DNA of 64,000 nt. Origin: Mercurialis annua (Eukaryota; Streptophyta; Magnoliopsida; Malpighiales; Euphorbiaceae). This document shows, one piece after another, positions 11,197 through 21,385 of this stretch (position 1 is the first letter of the stretch; each line of letters opens with the position of its first letter). Both the position numbers and the translations under genes were made by a program. The notes under the pieces were generated by a model. It did no database searches, was not told the DNA's origin, and saw only the letters and a program-made list of their open reading frames with translations. Location of the stretch: the NCBI RefSeq assembly GCF_937616625.2, contig NC_065573.1, positions 17,623,001 through 17,687,000 on the forward strand, written 5' to 3'.

Positions 11197-11708
11197 TGTT
11201 GGATATGTCTAATTTTGGACTTGTCCCACATTATTTAGAAAAAGAATTTATAATTGTTGAGATATATACATAGCGTAGAATATCCGCATTGTTTAGGAGT
11301 AGAAAGGTTGAGACTTTTTTAGCCTATAAAAGATAGTCTCCTCTACCTATTAAAGCCCATCTCACAACAAGGCTTATAAATTCTTAAGACTTAGTTGGTT
11401 CTTTTTTTAGTTTGTATTCTTTTATAAACCTTAGGAGTATTTCGATAGTGTCCGAGGATGTAAGCCGATTGTTTTGGCTGAACTTCGAAGGTTGGTGTTC
11501 TGTTTTTGTTTATTTATTAGTTATAACGCTCAGTCTACCTGGAGTTATCTATTGTGAAGTTAGTTATATTGTGTTAAATTCTATTTAGAAGGTTGGTATT
11601 TAAGTGGTTCATTTGTGACCCTCCAATCTGTCCTGAAAATTTTTCCAGTACAATTATTTAGCATTATAAGTGATTCGCTAATATAATATTGATTGAGCTT
11701 CCGCAACA
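11197..11708 (+). mobile_element. solo LTR, Ty1/copia-like
   Basis: A 512-bp block beginning TGTTGGATATG and ending TTCCGCAACA, with flanking 5-mers ATTAT (11192-11196) and ATTAC (11709-11713), a duplication with one mismatch. It contains a promoter-like CCTATAAAAG near 11322. A diverged relative of its middle part (TTTTTTAGCCTAT..AAAGA, and TTTAAGTGG) occurs at 21400-21650, directly upstream of copia gag-pol remnants, which supports a copia assignment. Confidence 0.72.
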
Positions 11709-11713
11709 ATTAC

Positions 11714-12189
11714 ATCTTAATTATGTTATATTTTATTTTATAAATCATTGGAATTAAAATATATGATAAATATTGATTTAGTATATTATGCTAGCTGTTT
11801 TTTAATATATTATTTTACATTTAAGCTTACTGAAAGTTTGAAAGTTTTTAATTTTTTATTTCCGTCATGTTAGATTTGTCGAGGTGCCTTTTTGTTTTTT
11901 CTATTTGGGGTGCCATTAGTTAGTGGTGAATCTAGGAAGAATGGTTAAACTATTGGTCATAAACACTTTGTTTAAAAATGTTAAAACTTGTAAATAAAGT
12001 TGGATTAATTTTTATGATTTCTCTTCAATTGTTAAAAATAATCCTTTCCTCACACCTTCATGAATTCCTCGAGAGAAATATTTGTCTTTTTATGTTTGAC
12101 TTTCTATAAAACATATTTAATCTTTGCTTCTTTTGAAAATGAATTAAATAATTAATTGGAGCTAATAGTAATCTAAACTTATAGACTGA
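11714..12189. other. No identifiable feature
   Basis: AT-rich sequence without a supported ORF, terminal repeat or duplication. Confidence 0.5.
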
Positions 12190-12672
12190 TAATCAAATCT
12201 GAAAGGCGAAGCTGAAAGCATCACTTGGAGTTGGAGAGCATGATTTGCTGCTCCTAAAGTTGAAACTCAAAACACTACTAATAATTGACAAGTGGTGATA
12301 GTTGAGAAGAAAATTGCTGATTTAATGCAGAAAATTGAAGCCCTTATTTCTACCAACACCTATTTCGGTGATGAATGAGATCAGCTAAAGACAGAAGCGG
12401 AAAAACTCCATGTTCGCCTCCCTGATACCAAGTCTTTCTATTCAGCTATGATGAGTGAATATCGACTGACTATTTGGAGTAAACTTCGGAATCAGAATCC
12501 CAATATAGATCTTTCAGGTGTAAATAATCTAGATCCCCGAGATTTAGCAAAGACTTTGATGGAAAAGATGGCGAGGGATCGGGAGCGCTTTCAAAATCAT
12601 CTTGAATGTAATTTTTATATTTCACCCTTAGGCACGTTTTGTATTCTTTATTGTAATGCTTTTCCTCCTTAA
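12190..12672 (+). pseudogene. Coiled-coil ORF remnant, unrecognised
   Basis: A single frame can be read through one stop (TGA at 12376-12378): VEKKIADLMQKIEALIS before it, then DQLKTEAEKLHVRLPDTKSF, then the open segment 12448-12672. The heptad-like spacing of Leu/Ile/Met and the charged residues suggest a coiled coil. The last part reads NNLDPRDLAKTLMEKMARDR and ends FPP before TAA. Style and setting, next to a Tat-like relic on the other strand, suggest a retrotransposon protein fragment. I recognise no domain and cannot exclude a captured host gene piece. Confidence 0.4.
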
Positions 12673-13110
12673 TGAAGAAATTATTTTGAGTAATTTATTG
12701 TTGCGATTGTCTGTAATTTCTTTTTGCCATGGTTTTTTTTCGCCTCTTTTATAATTTATTCCATTTTATTTTTGGGCGTTTTCGCCCTTTTGAGAGTTAA
12801 TCTAAATTCTTGTGTGTGGGAGTTAATTTAAACTCTTTCTTTTTATCGAGAGTTAATCTAAACTCTTTTTCTTTTTAGGTTATTCTAAACCTTAATTAAT
12901 CTAAACTCTTGGAGCTTCGAGCTCTTTACACCTTCAGAGTTTTATTTTTTCTTTTTTATTCATAATATGATTTGCGAGAATGAAAATGTTTTATTGATGT
13001 AAAAAACTTGCTTACAAAAATAAAGATAATTATAACTTTTATCGGGTAGGTCCTAAAATTCCTACTGTCTATGTGTTATTTGTAAATTCTTCCTTGTTAT
13101 CTTTCGTCTC
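12673..13110. repeat. Short dispersed repeat of a GAGTTAATCTAAACTC motif
   Basis: Between about 12792 and 12935 the near-palindromic motif GAGTTAATCTAAACTC recurs four to five times with spacers of about 25-45 bp (for example near 12795, 12820, 12850 and 12897). The rest is T-rich non-coding sequence that reaches the end of the Tat-like protease on the minus strand. Confidence 0.55.
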
Positions 13111-13680
13111 CTAGAGGTTAACTATGGATTCTTCATACCATTTTTTAGCGATCTTTTGATCCCTTTTTATTGAAACTACTCTGTTTTTGGTGGGAATTTT
13201 CATATCGAGAGCTATAATGCTTGTGACAGTAGCCGAGTCATGGAGGAATAGTCTTCCTAAGATGGCGTTGTACGTCAGGTCCATGTTCATTATATTAAAT
13301 AAAGACATGGTCTTTTTGTTTATTCCTTTTTGTGGACCGATTATGACCTCCACCGTTACTGCACCGAGAGGATTGATTGATGGTCCTCCGAGTTCTGAAA
13401 TCGGGATCGGGACCCGGCGTAGTGTCACGACAATTCCTCCGAGATTTTTGTAAGCCGCGTTTCTCATAAGGTTGACCGCACTTCGTTCATCGATAAGGAT
13501 CCTTTCAATGTTCCAATTTTTGATGATAGTTATCGCTACTAGTCCATCGCTATAGGGTGCCTTCACGTGCTTGTAATTTTCGACATAAAAAATAATTGGG
13601 GGAATATGGGGTTTCCTGATGTTCATTACTTCCTTTCCTCTGTTTTTTCCTGATGGTCGAGCTGGTGGGGCCTCCGCCAT
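13111..13680 (-). pseudogene. Ty3/gypsy aspartic protease segment
   Basis: A retropepsin-like domain that would cut the gag-pol polyprotein. The 189-residue frame has the upstream PHIPPIIFYVENYKHVKAPY.DGLVAI block, then RILIDERSAVNLM, where the family has (L/I)(V/I)D.GSS.N(L/I)(L/M). The catalytic Asp is kept, but the Gly after it is replaced (DER instead of D.G), which should abolish activity. The closing YNAILGRLFLH matches the usual YNAILGRPWLH. The frame ends at 13111 without entering reverse transcriptase. The start at 13680 is simply the first in-frame Met after the gag gap. Confidence 0.85.
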
Positions 13681-13948
13681 TAATCATGTGAATCGTCCAC
13701 AAATTTGGATGGTCTCTCTTCATCTTTTTCCTTTGCTTTATCCTCTCGGTGTCTTTTCTCTCCCCGACCGCTGCTTTTTTATTTTGCAGCGATGAACTTT
13801 TTGAGCTCGCCCTAGTTGATCATTCTTTCCATCTCCACAATGAGATCTCTACATTTGTCAGTTTTGTGTCCATGCTCGTCGTGGAACTTGCAGAATTTCC
13901 TAGTGTCTCTGATTTCAGCTTTCATCTTTGGCGGCCATTTTATATTTT

Positions 13949-14845
13949 TCACGTTTTTTTGATCCACATCAAGACGTTGGTCTTGCTTGTGTTGAGTGGT
14001 GTGTAATTTCGTTCATCGTCTTGGGGGTTGTTCCGGTATTCATATCTGCTATGTGGGGCAAAGCGCCAGCTTTCTTCAGGACGATGGTGTATTTCCTCTG
14101 TCCTAGACCTTGGGTTGTCCCTTGACCTCTCTTTTGACTCCTTGCTTTTTGCTTCCTTCCCTCTTATAGCTCTTCGCCCTTCATCTAGCTCAAAATAGTT
14201 TTGCGCTATTCCAATCAGGTTTGTAAAAGTTATGGGTTTATTGACTAGCAGGTTGTCTACCAACTTCCTAAATCGCGTTTCCTCTTTTAGAGGTTTGGTG
14301 GCCTTGTCGACGTTCAAATTATCGATTGTCATGGCTTTCTTGTTGAATCTTTCTATATAGCTCCTCAGCGTTTCTCTCTCTTCCTGGATGCATGACCTCA
14401 TAATGCTAGTAGTTGTTTTGCCTGGTATGTTGGTGAGGTACCTATTTAAGAACTCGTTTGATAAGGCTGCGAAATTCTTTGTTGACCTTTGCTTGAGCTT
14501 GTTGTACCACCTTTAAGCTGTTCCTGTCAGGATGGTGGGGAAACTCGACACAAAATTGCATCTAACATGCTCAATAAACCTAGCGTCACCGAGAATCTCG
14601 ACGTGTTGTCTCTCGGGTCCCCTTCGCTATTGAGTGTCGGCAAGATGGGCAGCTTCATATTATGAGGGATTGTTTCCTCCGTGATTTTGACGGATAAGGG
14701 CTAGCCTTTTAACCATAGGTCGTCTATGTACAGCTCTTCCGCTTTCAACATTTTCAGTGCCTTTGGCTATTTTCTCCTCTAGGTCTTCTTTAGTTATGTA
14801 CGTGGTTTTACTTTTTTTATGGGAACTCGAATTATTCACCTTCAT
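13949..14845 (-). pseudogene. Ty3/gypsy gag (capsid region), broken
   Basis: Capsid part of gag, which forms the virus-like particle. Readable from 14845 (ITKEDLEEKIAKG) through a stop, then LPILPTLNSEGDP, EHVRCNF, RWYNKLKQRSTKNFAALSNEF, and the clean frame 14401-13949 with ERETLRSYIERFNKKAMTI and NYFELDEGRRAI. The R-W-x2-L and the LRxYIxRFN blocks are diagnostic of Retrotrans_gag. Stops and a shift between 14660 and 14401 break it. The C-terminus is Arg/Ser/Glu-rich. It continues toward the protease frame at 13680 across about 270 bp of disrupted sequence. Confidence 0.85.
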
Positions 14846-15389
14846 CTTCCTGATTTTTCTTCTTTGATTGTGCTTTTCGGTGGGCTTTTTTTTGTCTTTT
14901 TCTATTTGTAGGAGCGTCTTGTTTCTCCATTTGTTCTTCTCTTTTCGAGTTCAACCCGCTTTTGGCTTCATCTTGATTTTTTCCGTTTCGGGTGGCGTTC
15001 CCTCGGTTTGCATCTTCTCCTTTGTTTTCATTTTTTCTTTCTTCTTCGATTTTAGGGGTCTCCTGTCTATCCTCATTATTTTTTTTCAGCCCCATCTGTT
15101 CCTCCAGCGGTTCCTTGATGGTTGTGGTTCCTTCCTTCCGCTTCCACCCTTTGCCGGTGACGACTAGGCGGTACAGCGAATTGGTTCCAACAGTATATTC
15201 ATGATCCGGTAAATGATAACTTGCGAAGCGGCGACTGTTCTTTGATTCAGTGGTAACTTCACGACCGTACCTGAAAGGCACAATACGACCGTTAGAAGGA
15301 TGCCGGAAGGGGATTCCAGCAAACCACTCTGACGGTCTAGTCAGTCGATGTTTTAGTGAGAAAAAGAATAAGAAGTGAAAGGTAGTCAA
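14832..15389 (-). pseudogene. N-terminal low-complexity part of the gag frame
   Basis: A 185-residue frame upstream of gag in the same strand and order. It starts with a hydrophobic, LTR-leader-like stretch (FHFLFFFSLKH), then becomes strongly Lys/Glu/Asn-rich (about 85 residues), as in the variable N-terminal region of Tat-type gag proteins. No recognisable domain. Thr/Lys-rich repeats make opposite-strand frames look open, but these are shadows. The start is uncertain: the first Met may lie within leader sequence. Confidence 0.5.
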
Positions 15390-15570
15390 GAGTTGAGAGA
15401 AAAAGAGAATTAACCTTTTTACCTACTTTTTCTTAGTCTTTTATACTATGTCCTTATTTTCTCTTTGTCTAGGCTGACAAGTCTGATTTTGTTCTCTTTT
15501 GTCTGTGCAGATATTGTCTGGAATGTCAGGATACCTTCTGACAGATTTGTCTTTGTAATCAGTGAGTGAT

Positions 15571-15765
15571 TTACTCGGTTTAGCCGAGATGGTGCAGAGG
15601 TGTGTCTTACTCGGTTTAATCCGAGATGGTGTTATGGTGTGCCTTACTCGGTTAGTCCAAGATGGTGCTGTGGTGTGCTTTACTCGGTTATTCCGAGATG
15701 GTGTTGTGGTGTGCCTTACTCGGTTATTCCGAGATGGTGTTGTAATGTGCCTTACTCGGTTGTTT
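15571..15765. repeat. 36-bp tandem array, each unit a hairpin
   Basis: Units start at 15571, 15607, 15644, 15679, 15716 and 15752 (periods 35-37). Each carries TTACTCGGTTATTCCGAGATGG or a near variant, in which CTCGG and CCGAG pair around a 5-6 base loop. It lies between the LTR and gag of the Tat-like relic, in the untranslated leader. Confidence 0.88.
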
Positions 15766-15879
15766 TATATTTTGAGATTGTTCATCTGTGTTGTTATCAG
15801 TATTTGGTTATAGAAAGCTTCTTCAATCTTTTGAAGTTTTCAAGCTTTCCCACAGACATCATCAATTGATGAAGTCTGT

Positions 15880-16325
15880 CTTCTGAATCTTTGATTAAAC
15901 CTGCAAAAATGGGGTAGATAGTCAATCAGACGGTGGTTGTCTGATTAACTCTCCGATGCTAAAGTTAGCATTAAGCTTTGAGCAGAGTATTAGCGTATTG
16001 AATGTAATTTTATGTTTAGGCATACCTCGAGTTCCTTATATAGTAGTGATTTCGTATATTCGGTCTTCTAGATACTATTCATTTTCCATGTAATTAAGTC
16101 TTTAGCGACGCAGTTTAGAGTGGATTCCATATATTGACCGAATTCTTTGGGAGTCGGTCTTGCTGGGATTCGGGCGAATCCCTCTTCAGCCTTTAGGCAT
16201 GGCGAGACTCATGGACTCGGACATTAATATTTGTTGGGCTTTCGTGAGTCCTAAAGTTCACTCAGAAGAGTAGATTCTGTATGACTTGGTTCTATTATAT
16301 TTATGTTGGAGGTCGGTTTCCATCA
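15880..16325 (-). mobile_element. 5' LTR of the Tat-like relic (inner edge approximate)
   Basis: The outer edge at 16325 is TGATGGAAACC on the minus strand. Downstream come a TATATAAGGAACTCGAGGTAT promoter-like block near 16037 and a GCATCGGAGAGTT block near 15950, both shared in order with the Tat-like 3' LTR at 61626-62230. The inner boundary is not fixed because I cannot place the primer-binding site; 15880 is an estimate. Confidence 0.6.
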
Positions 16326-16636
16326 CTAACCATCCATGAGAGCCTCAGTTTTCATGTTTGCGTTCATGTTGTCTATTTTCATTGCCTTGTTGAATCTTTA
16401 GAATTCATCTGAAACATATTGATAAGGAGAAAGATATGAGAGAAAAAATAAGGATAAAATTGTAATATATCAAATATAATGGATGTGCTAATATCAGTAA
16501 AATTGTACAATTATTTACCCTTAGTTATAATATTACAATTATCCCTGACATACTTAATTTAATTAATAATAACGGATCTAGTCTAATCTATAACATTTCA
16601 TGTGAAAAATATGAGAAATTAAAGTCGAGTAGTGGA

Positions 16637-17653
16637 AAGTTCTCTGTAAAAAGCTTTTATAGGGAGATGAACAGTGTGGTGCTAGGGACTCCAAATGCTT
16701 TGTGGGGTCAGATTTGGAAGATTAATGCTCCTCTTCATGTTAGGAGCTTCTTATGGAGACTCTGTTCAGGGTTTCTTCCCACGGTAGACGCTTTGGCGAG
16801 TCGTCGAGTATTTGTGCATGAGAACTGCATGGTGTGTAATTCTGGGAAGGAGACGGCTCTTCATTTGTTTTGTAGCTGTTCCATGGCGGAGGATTGCTGG
16901 AAAGTTGCAGGTTTATCTATATCAAGAGGAGGATTCGAAAATATCCATTCGTGGGTTTTTTCCTGGCTCGACAGTTTGTCCAAGGAGAATCAATCTATTG
17001 CTGCGTTACTGTGTTGGAATATTTGGCTTAATAGAAATAGGGCAGTCTGGAAAGGTGAGAGAGATTCAGCTACTTCAGTTGTGGAGAGAGCTTCTTATCA
17101 ATTATCGTCCTGGATTGTTGCAAGGTCGTCGTCGGTTCAGTTGCGAGAGGCGGTAGTCTACAAGGACGATGGTCTTATTCGTTGGAAACCTCCTTCTGCG
17201 GGTTGGCTGAAAGTTAATATAGATGCTTCTGTTTTTCCAGGAAGGCAGCGGATGGGTGTGGGCATAGTTGTTAGAGATCATCTGGGTAAAGTGGTTCAAG
17301 CTCGTCAGTGCAGTTGGTTTGGTTCGTATTCTCCCCGTATGGCAGAAATTATGGGGATCCGAGAGGCTTTGAGTTGGCTCAAGGGACGAAACAACCTTAT
17401 TTTTGAGTCGGATGCCATGGATGTTATATTGGAGATTCGGAATTCAAGTTTGGTGAGTTCGGAGTTAATAATTGATGATTGTGTGGAATTAGCAAAGCAG
17501 TTAGATAATATTATTTTTGTTTTTGTGAGGCGGTCTGCGAACCAGGCGGCGCATGTATTAGCGCAATACGCTAGTTCTTTGTCAGGTCATCAGGAATGGT
17601 TCTGTCATTATCCTGAGTTTCTCACAACTGTAACTGCTTTCGATTTGATTTAA
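16637..17653 (+). pseudogene. LINE-C ORF2 C-terminus: zf-RVT finger plus RNase H
   Basis: Coding is in frame from the insertion junction (KFSVKSFYRE) into the first Met at 16667 and ends with TAA at 17653. The zf-RVT domain covers about residues 10-100 from that Met: WKINAPLHVRSFLWRL, then CMVCNSGKETALHLFCSC, a Cys/His finger. Linker WNIWLNRNRAVWKG follows. RNase H (RVT_3 type) occupies about residues 170-310: WLKVNIDASVF supplies the first Asp, GVGIVVRDHLGKVV follows, then the Glu of AEIMGIREAL, Asp of FESDAMDVI, and the His of RSANQAAHVLAQYA. All four catalytic-type residues appear present. It is a fragment: the endonuclease and reverse transcriptase are absent and no promoter is seen, so it is a pseudogene despite the clean frame. 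Confidence 0.92.
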
Positions 17654-17681
17654 TAGAATCATGTTTCCTTTCAAAAAAAAA
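16637..17681 (+). mobile_element. LINE-C: young 5'-truncated LINE insertion
   Basis: Flanked by a perfect 16-bp target duplication, AAAGTCGAGTAGTGGA, at 16621-16636 and 17682-17697 (the first A residues are ambiguous with the tail). The 3' end is a poly-A run of about 12. The 5' end lies inside ORF2, the usual result of incomplete reverse transcription. The retained coding part has no stop, in contrast to LINE-A and LINE-B. Confidence 0.95.
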
Positions 17682-17697
17682 AAAGTCGAGTAGTGGA

Positions 17698-18308
17698 CCA
17701 CTCTATACATGGAAAATTCAGATTATACTAATATATAGTACGTACAAGTTGGAGAATTAAAAAATACTTAATGGAACTATTTTTTACACTAAATTGCTAA
17801 GACAAAAAAACAATTGAACTTTGATTATCCTTTCCTAATGTGGCATAATACACAAAAATCTCTTCCTTAAGAATGCTGCTATCCCTTTATGGCAATGTCA
17901 TGAGTGGATCATCATCATTATTAATTTTTAATTCTTATGGATATCAAGAATGTTTTGTGATTTTCTCCCAACTTTATCTATCGAATTCTTTTATTCTCAT
18001 CTTTTTAGGAAATGCATTTGAGAGTTTAACTTTATTACACATACCTATAAATATTAAATATTATACAATTGTCTCGTAATAGGTTACAGGTTAATAGATT
18101 TTAATGCATAATTATTTTTTCAATTTTTATGTGGCAATAAACATATTAATAAATTTATTATAATAATATTAATTTTTTATTTATAATTAATATTAAATTA
18201 GTTAAAAAAAATTGTAAAAGTAAATATAATATATTCGGTTATTAAATTTATTTGCATACTGAATTTATTCTTCTTTTGCTTTTATAATAAACATAATTAA
18301 ATAATTAA
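17698..18308. other. No identifiable feature
   Basis: AT-rich sequence after the LINE-C duplication. A 68-residue frame at 17873-18079 is low complexity and unsupported. Confidence 0.5.
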
Positions 18309-18790
18309 CTTAATTTTATTAATAATATATTTAAAAATAATAAGATGAAAATTTAAATAATAATATATTAACCAAATACAGTATTTTAATTTTATAGTTC
18401 AATCAAACAAAAAATAGGTATTCCTACTAATTTGGACACAATTTAGTTATTTTTTACATACTAAAAACTAAATTGGAGATAATTTAGCTACCTATTCTAA
18501 TAAATAGTGATTAATTAAATAATAGTTAATGATTATAAAACCTTTATTTAGTAGTAAACTCTTAATTTTATTAATAATATCTTTAAAAATAATAAGATAA
18601 AAATTTAAATAATAATATATTGACCAAATACAGTATCTTAATTTTGTAGTTCAATCAAACTAAAAAATAGGTATTCCTAATAATTTGAAGACAATTTAGT
18701 TATTTTTTACATACTAAAAACTAAATTGGAGATAATTTAGCTACCTATTCTAATTTGGACTTTAATTACAATAGTGATTAATTAAATAAC
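18309..18790. repeat. 252-bp tandem duplication, second copy split by LINE-D
   Basis: Copy 1 is 18309-18560 and copy 2 starts at 18561 with the same CTTAATTTTATTAATAATAT. They share blocks such as AACCAAATACAGTA / GACCAAATACAGTA and GGAGATAATTTAGCTACC. Copy 2 is interrupted at 18790 by LINE-D, and its end (TAAAACCTTTATTTAGTAG) reappears at 20174-20193. The duplication therefore preceded the LINE. Confidence 0.88.
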
Positions 18791-20129
18791 TTTTTTTATG
18801 AATAAGAGTATATTAAAAAGCCACGAGAAGCGGCAAAAACAACCAACCTCAAGAGTTTACGCACAAAAGTGGCTCGCAAGGAGGCTCACTAAAGGCTACG
18901 ACTCAAGAGGAAGAGGAAGAAAACAAAGCGATTACCGAAAAATAATACAATCTGGATTTCTATAGAAATCCAAACCCGAGTACGGAAAACTATTAGATTT
19001 ACATTTGAAGTAAAACCCGGCATGAAGAAAGCATCTAAAAACTAAATCTTCAACCCCTGTAATCTTGTTCTCAAAAATTCTTTTGTTTCTACATTTCCAC
19101 AATTCCCAAATGGTGATATCCCAGAGACAATGCCAAAGTTGTGAAGTGGAACCGTGAGTAGCAAAGGAACGCCATTGAAGGAGAAAATCATCTAAACGAC
19201 TAGGTAAAACTGAAGATATTCCAGGTTTAAGGAAAATGCAATTCCAAACTGAACTTGCAAAGGAGCTGTGCATAAGGATGTGTTCTTGAGTTTCCGGCAA
19301 GTAGCAGATTGAACAAAAACTGTTCTCAGCTGTGATGACGTTTCTACTGCAGAGAAGAGACCGAGATGGAATCCTTCTATGGAAGGCGAGCCAAATGAAG
19401 AACAAAACCCGTGGAGGAGAGATGGAGGACCAAATAATGGAGAAAGTGTTGTTTGCAGCAGATAAAGAATCGATGGAGCGGTTTGCAGCGTTTGACAAAC
19501 GAGTATAGCGGCAGAAACTGTTTGGAGTGAACATTCCGTTCCCAGAATCCCAAGTTATTCTGTTTTGCCGAGAAGAAATGGATATAGAGTTAAGGATTGA
19601 TTGCAAAACATCAAGTTCTCGTTTCTCATTTAAGCGAAGCCTTCGTCTCCAAACCCATTGAGAATGAATAATATCTGAAATAGATGCAGACTTCATTCGA
19701 GAAAGATTGAACAGACGTGGAAAACGATCAGCCATAGCAATACCATCATACAAACAATCAGACCAAAAGGAGATAGAGATGCCATTATTAATAATGAAAC
19801 GAACATGGGATATGAACAAACTCCAAACCTGGATGTCAGTACAGCAGCATTTCTTAATGCCCGTCCAAACAAATGAAAGATTCCTGTTAGCAGTATTGTG
19901 GAGTGAATTCCAATCATGAACCCGAGAAGAAGAAAACATAACCTTTGACCATAGAGAATCAGTATCCTGTAATCGCAATCTCCAAACCCATTTAAAAAGT
20001 AAACTTTGATTACGAGTACGAAGCCTGTAAATTCCCAACCCTCCATGTTTGAATTCATTGCAAATGTTTTCCCAGGAAACTTTGCAAAAAGTTCTATTCG
20101 AAGTATTCCCTTTCCATAAAAATCTTTTT
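18791..20129 (-). mobile_element. LINE-D: 5'-truncated LINE, minus strand
   Basis: A LINE 3' portion inserted into the second unit of the 252-bp duplication. On the minus strand it ends ACTCTTATTCATAAAAAAAG (the poly-A side) at 18791. The 5' end is at about 20129, inside ORF2. No standard flanking duplication abuts both ends. Instead a 22-bp copy of nearby host sequence sits at the 5' junction (see 20130-20189). Confidence 0.85.
18932..20129 (-). pseudogene. LINE-D ORF2 C-terminus with zf-RVT domain
   Basis: The frame is open from the 5' junction (KRFLWKGN, then KVSWENIC, then GGLGIYRLRTRNQSLLFKWVW) to TAA at 18932, about 400 codons. These are the reverse-transcriptase thumb and connection motifs seen in plant LINEs (FLWxG, GGLGI, KWxWRL). 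The zf-RVT finger follows: FSIIWSSISPPRVLFFIWLAFHRRI, then CSICYLPETQEHILMHSSF, then WDITIWELWKCRNKRIFENK. It lacks the RNase H of LINE-C, ending 25 residues after the conserved FLHAGFYFKC. It belongs to the LINE-A-like group rather than LINE-C. The long open frame suggests a moderately young insertion, but the endonuclease and catalytic RT core are absent. Confidence 0.9.
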
Positions 20130-20189
20130 ATGACTATAAAACCTTTATTTAAATAACTAATTAGTTAATGACTATAAAACCTTTATTTA
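20130..20189. repeat. Templated filler at the LINE-D 5' junction
   Basis: ATGACTATAAAACCTTTATT begins a 22-bp block at 20130-20151 that recurs at 20168-20189, 38 bp further on, where the undisturbed host unit (18530-18555) says it belongs. The first copy is therefore extra and touches the LINE 5' end. Confidence 0.7.
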
Positions 20190-21078
20190 GTAGTAAATTG
20201 AAAAGGATTATTCAGTAAATTTGCTTGTTTCCCTCCCCCTCTGTGCTTTTATATATAGTATAGATATAGATATAACTTGATTACATTAAAATGGCTTGAC
20301 CAATCAATATATCTCTTTATTTTATCTAGTCTAGTCTGTCTCTCTGGTTTTTTTTTCACCGGATTTATGTCCTATTTTTTTTTATTTAATTGGTTTTTTA
20401 TAGACGAAAATTATGAGCATGTGACTTATTCGGTGTTAAATGATTAAAAATTTTCACGTTAAAAATAACAATTAGCCCCTATACATTTGAATTATTCTTT
20501 ATCTTATCCCTTTCCAAGTTTTTCTATTCAATTTGCTTCTACATTTAAATCTTTTTATTTAGCTGGTCTTTTTTAAGGTTTGATGATGTGGTTCATTCTG
20601 CCAACGTGTCATGTTAGTTGGACCTTTAAATTCAGTCTCACGTATGTTTCACAACAAAATGTAATGTACACTCATTTTTCATCCATTAAAGAACCTAGAA
20701 ATTCAACGTAAATTAAGTACGGAAACTAGATAAAACAAAAATTTAAAAATGACTAAATAAATTAAATTCTACAAGTACAAGAACCTAAAAATGAGTGTGC
20801 CTTATCTGAAAATTTTAATCTAACTCTATTAGCTAAACAATTTTGGAGAATGATGAATAATTCTAATTTTTTGTATGCTCAGTTGTTAAAGACTAGATAA
20901 TATTTTTGATATGATATCCTAAAAATGAGATCTAGCTATCATCTTAGTTTAGTTTGGCAAAGCCTTATGGCTACCTATAACAGACTATTGGAGGTTGATA
21001 TGTTGAATATGACTCATTTTAGTCTTCTCCCATATTTTTTATGAACGGGACTTGTATTTTTAACCTTTACATATATAA
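20190..21078. other. No identifiable feature
   Basis: AT-rich DNA. A stretch at about 20460-20820 has weak inverted similarity between its ends (ACATTTGAATTATTC.. and ..ACAAGTACAAGAACC) but not enough to call a MITE. Confidence 0.4.
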
Positions 21079-21087
21079 TATAAAAAT

Positions 21088-21376
21088 GGGTTAATTGCAA
21101 ATTAAATCACGAACTTTACTCTAATTTACAATTACAATGCGAACTTTGAAATATGGTAATCTCATTAACCAACTTTCATTTTTTGGCAAATTGATACACC
21201 GACAAATCACGCGACGACTCGTGGCTATACATTACATGTCCACGTCAGTGTTTTTATAAATCGGTGTATCAATTTGCCAAAAAAATAAAAATTGATTAAT
21301 GACATTGCCAGGTTTCAAAGTTCGCGTTATAATTAAAAATTAAGATAAAATTTGTGATTTAATTTGTAATTAACTC
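21088..21376. mobile_element. Mutator-type MITE, second family
   Basis: A 289-bp element with terminal inverted repeats GGGTTAATTGCAAATTAAAT and the matching right end ATTTAATTTGTAATTAACTC. It is flanked by a perfect 9-bp duplication TATAAAAAT at 21079-21087 and 21377-21385. No coding capacity. Confidence 0.92.
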
Positions 21377-21385
21377 TATAAAAAT

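Larger units (their letters stand above)
13111..16325 (-). mobile_element. Tat-like Ty3/gypsy relic: 5' LTR, leader, gag, protease
   Basis: On the minus strand the order is LTR (16325 to about 15880), leader with tandem repeats (15765-15571), gag (15389-13949) and protease (13680-13111). It stops before reverse transcriptase, so it is 3'-truncated. The LTR start, TGATGGAAACC, matches TGATGGATATC of the 3' fragment at 61626. Both share TATATA..GAGGTAT.TGCC and GCATCGGAG blocks typical of Tat/Ogre-type LTRs. The lineage name rests on recalled motifs. Confidence 0.75.

Noticed and set aside
14868..15204. Plus-strand Phe/Ser-rich frames at 14868-15167 and 14992-15204
   Set aside because: They are antisense shadows of the Lys/Glu-rich gag N-terminus on the minus strand.
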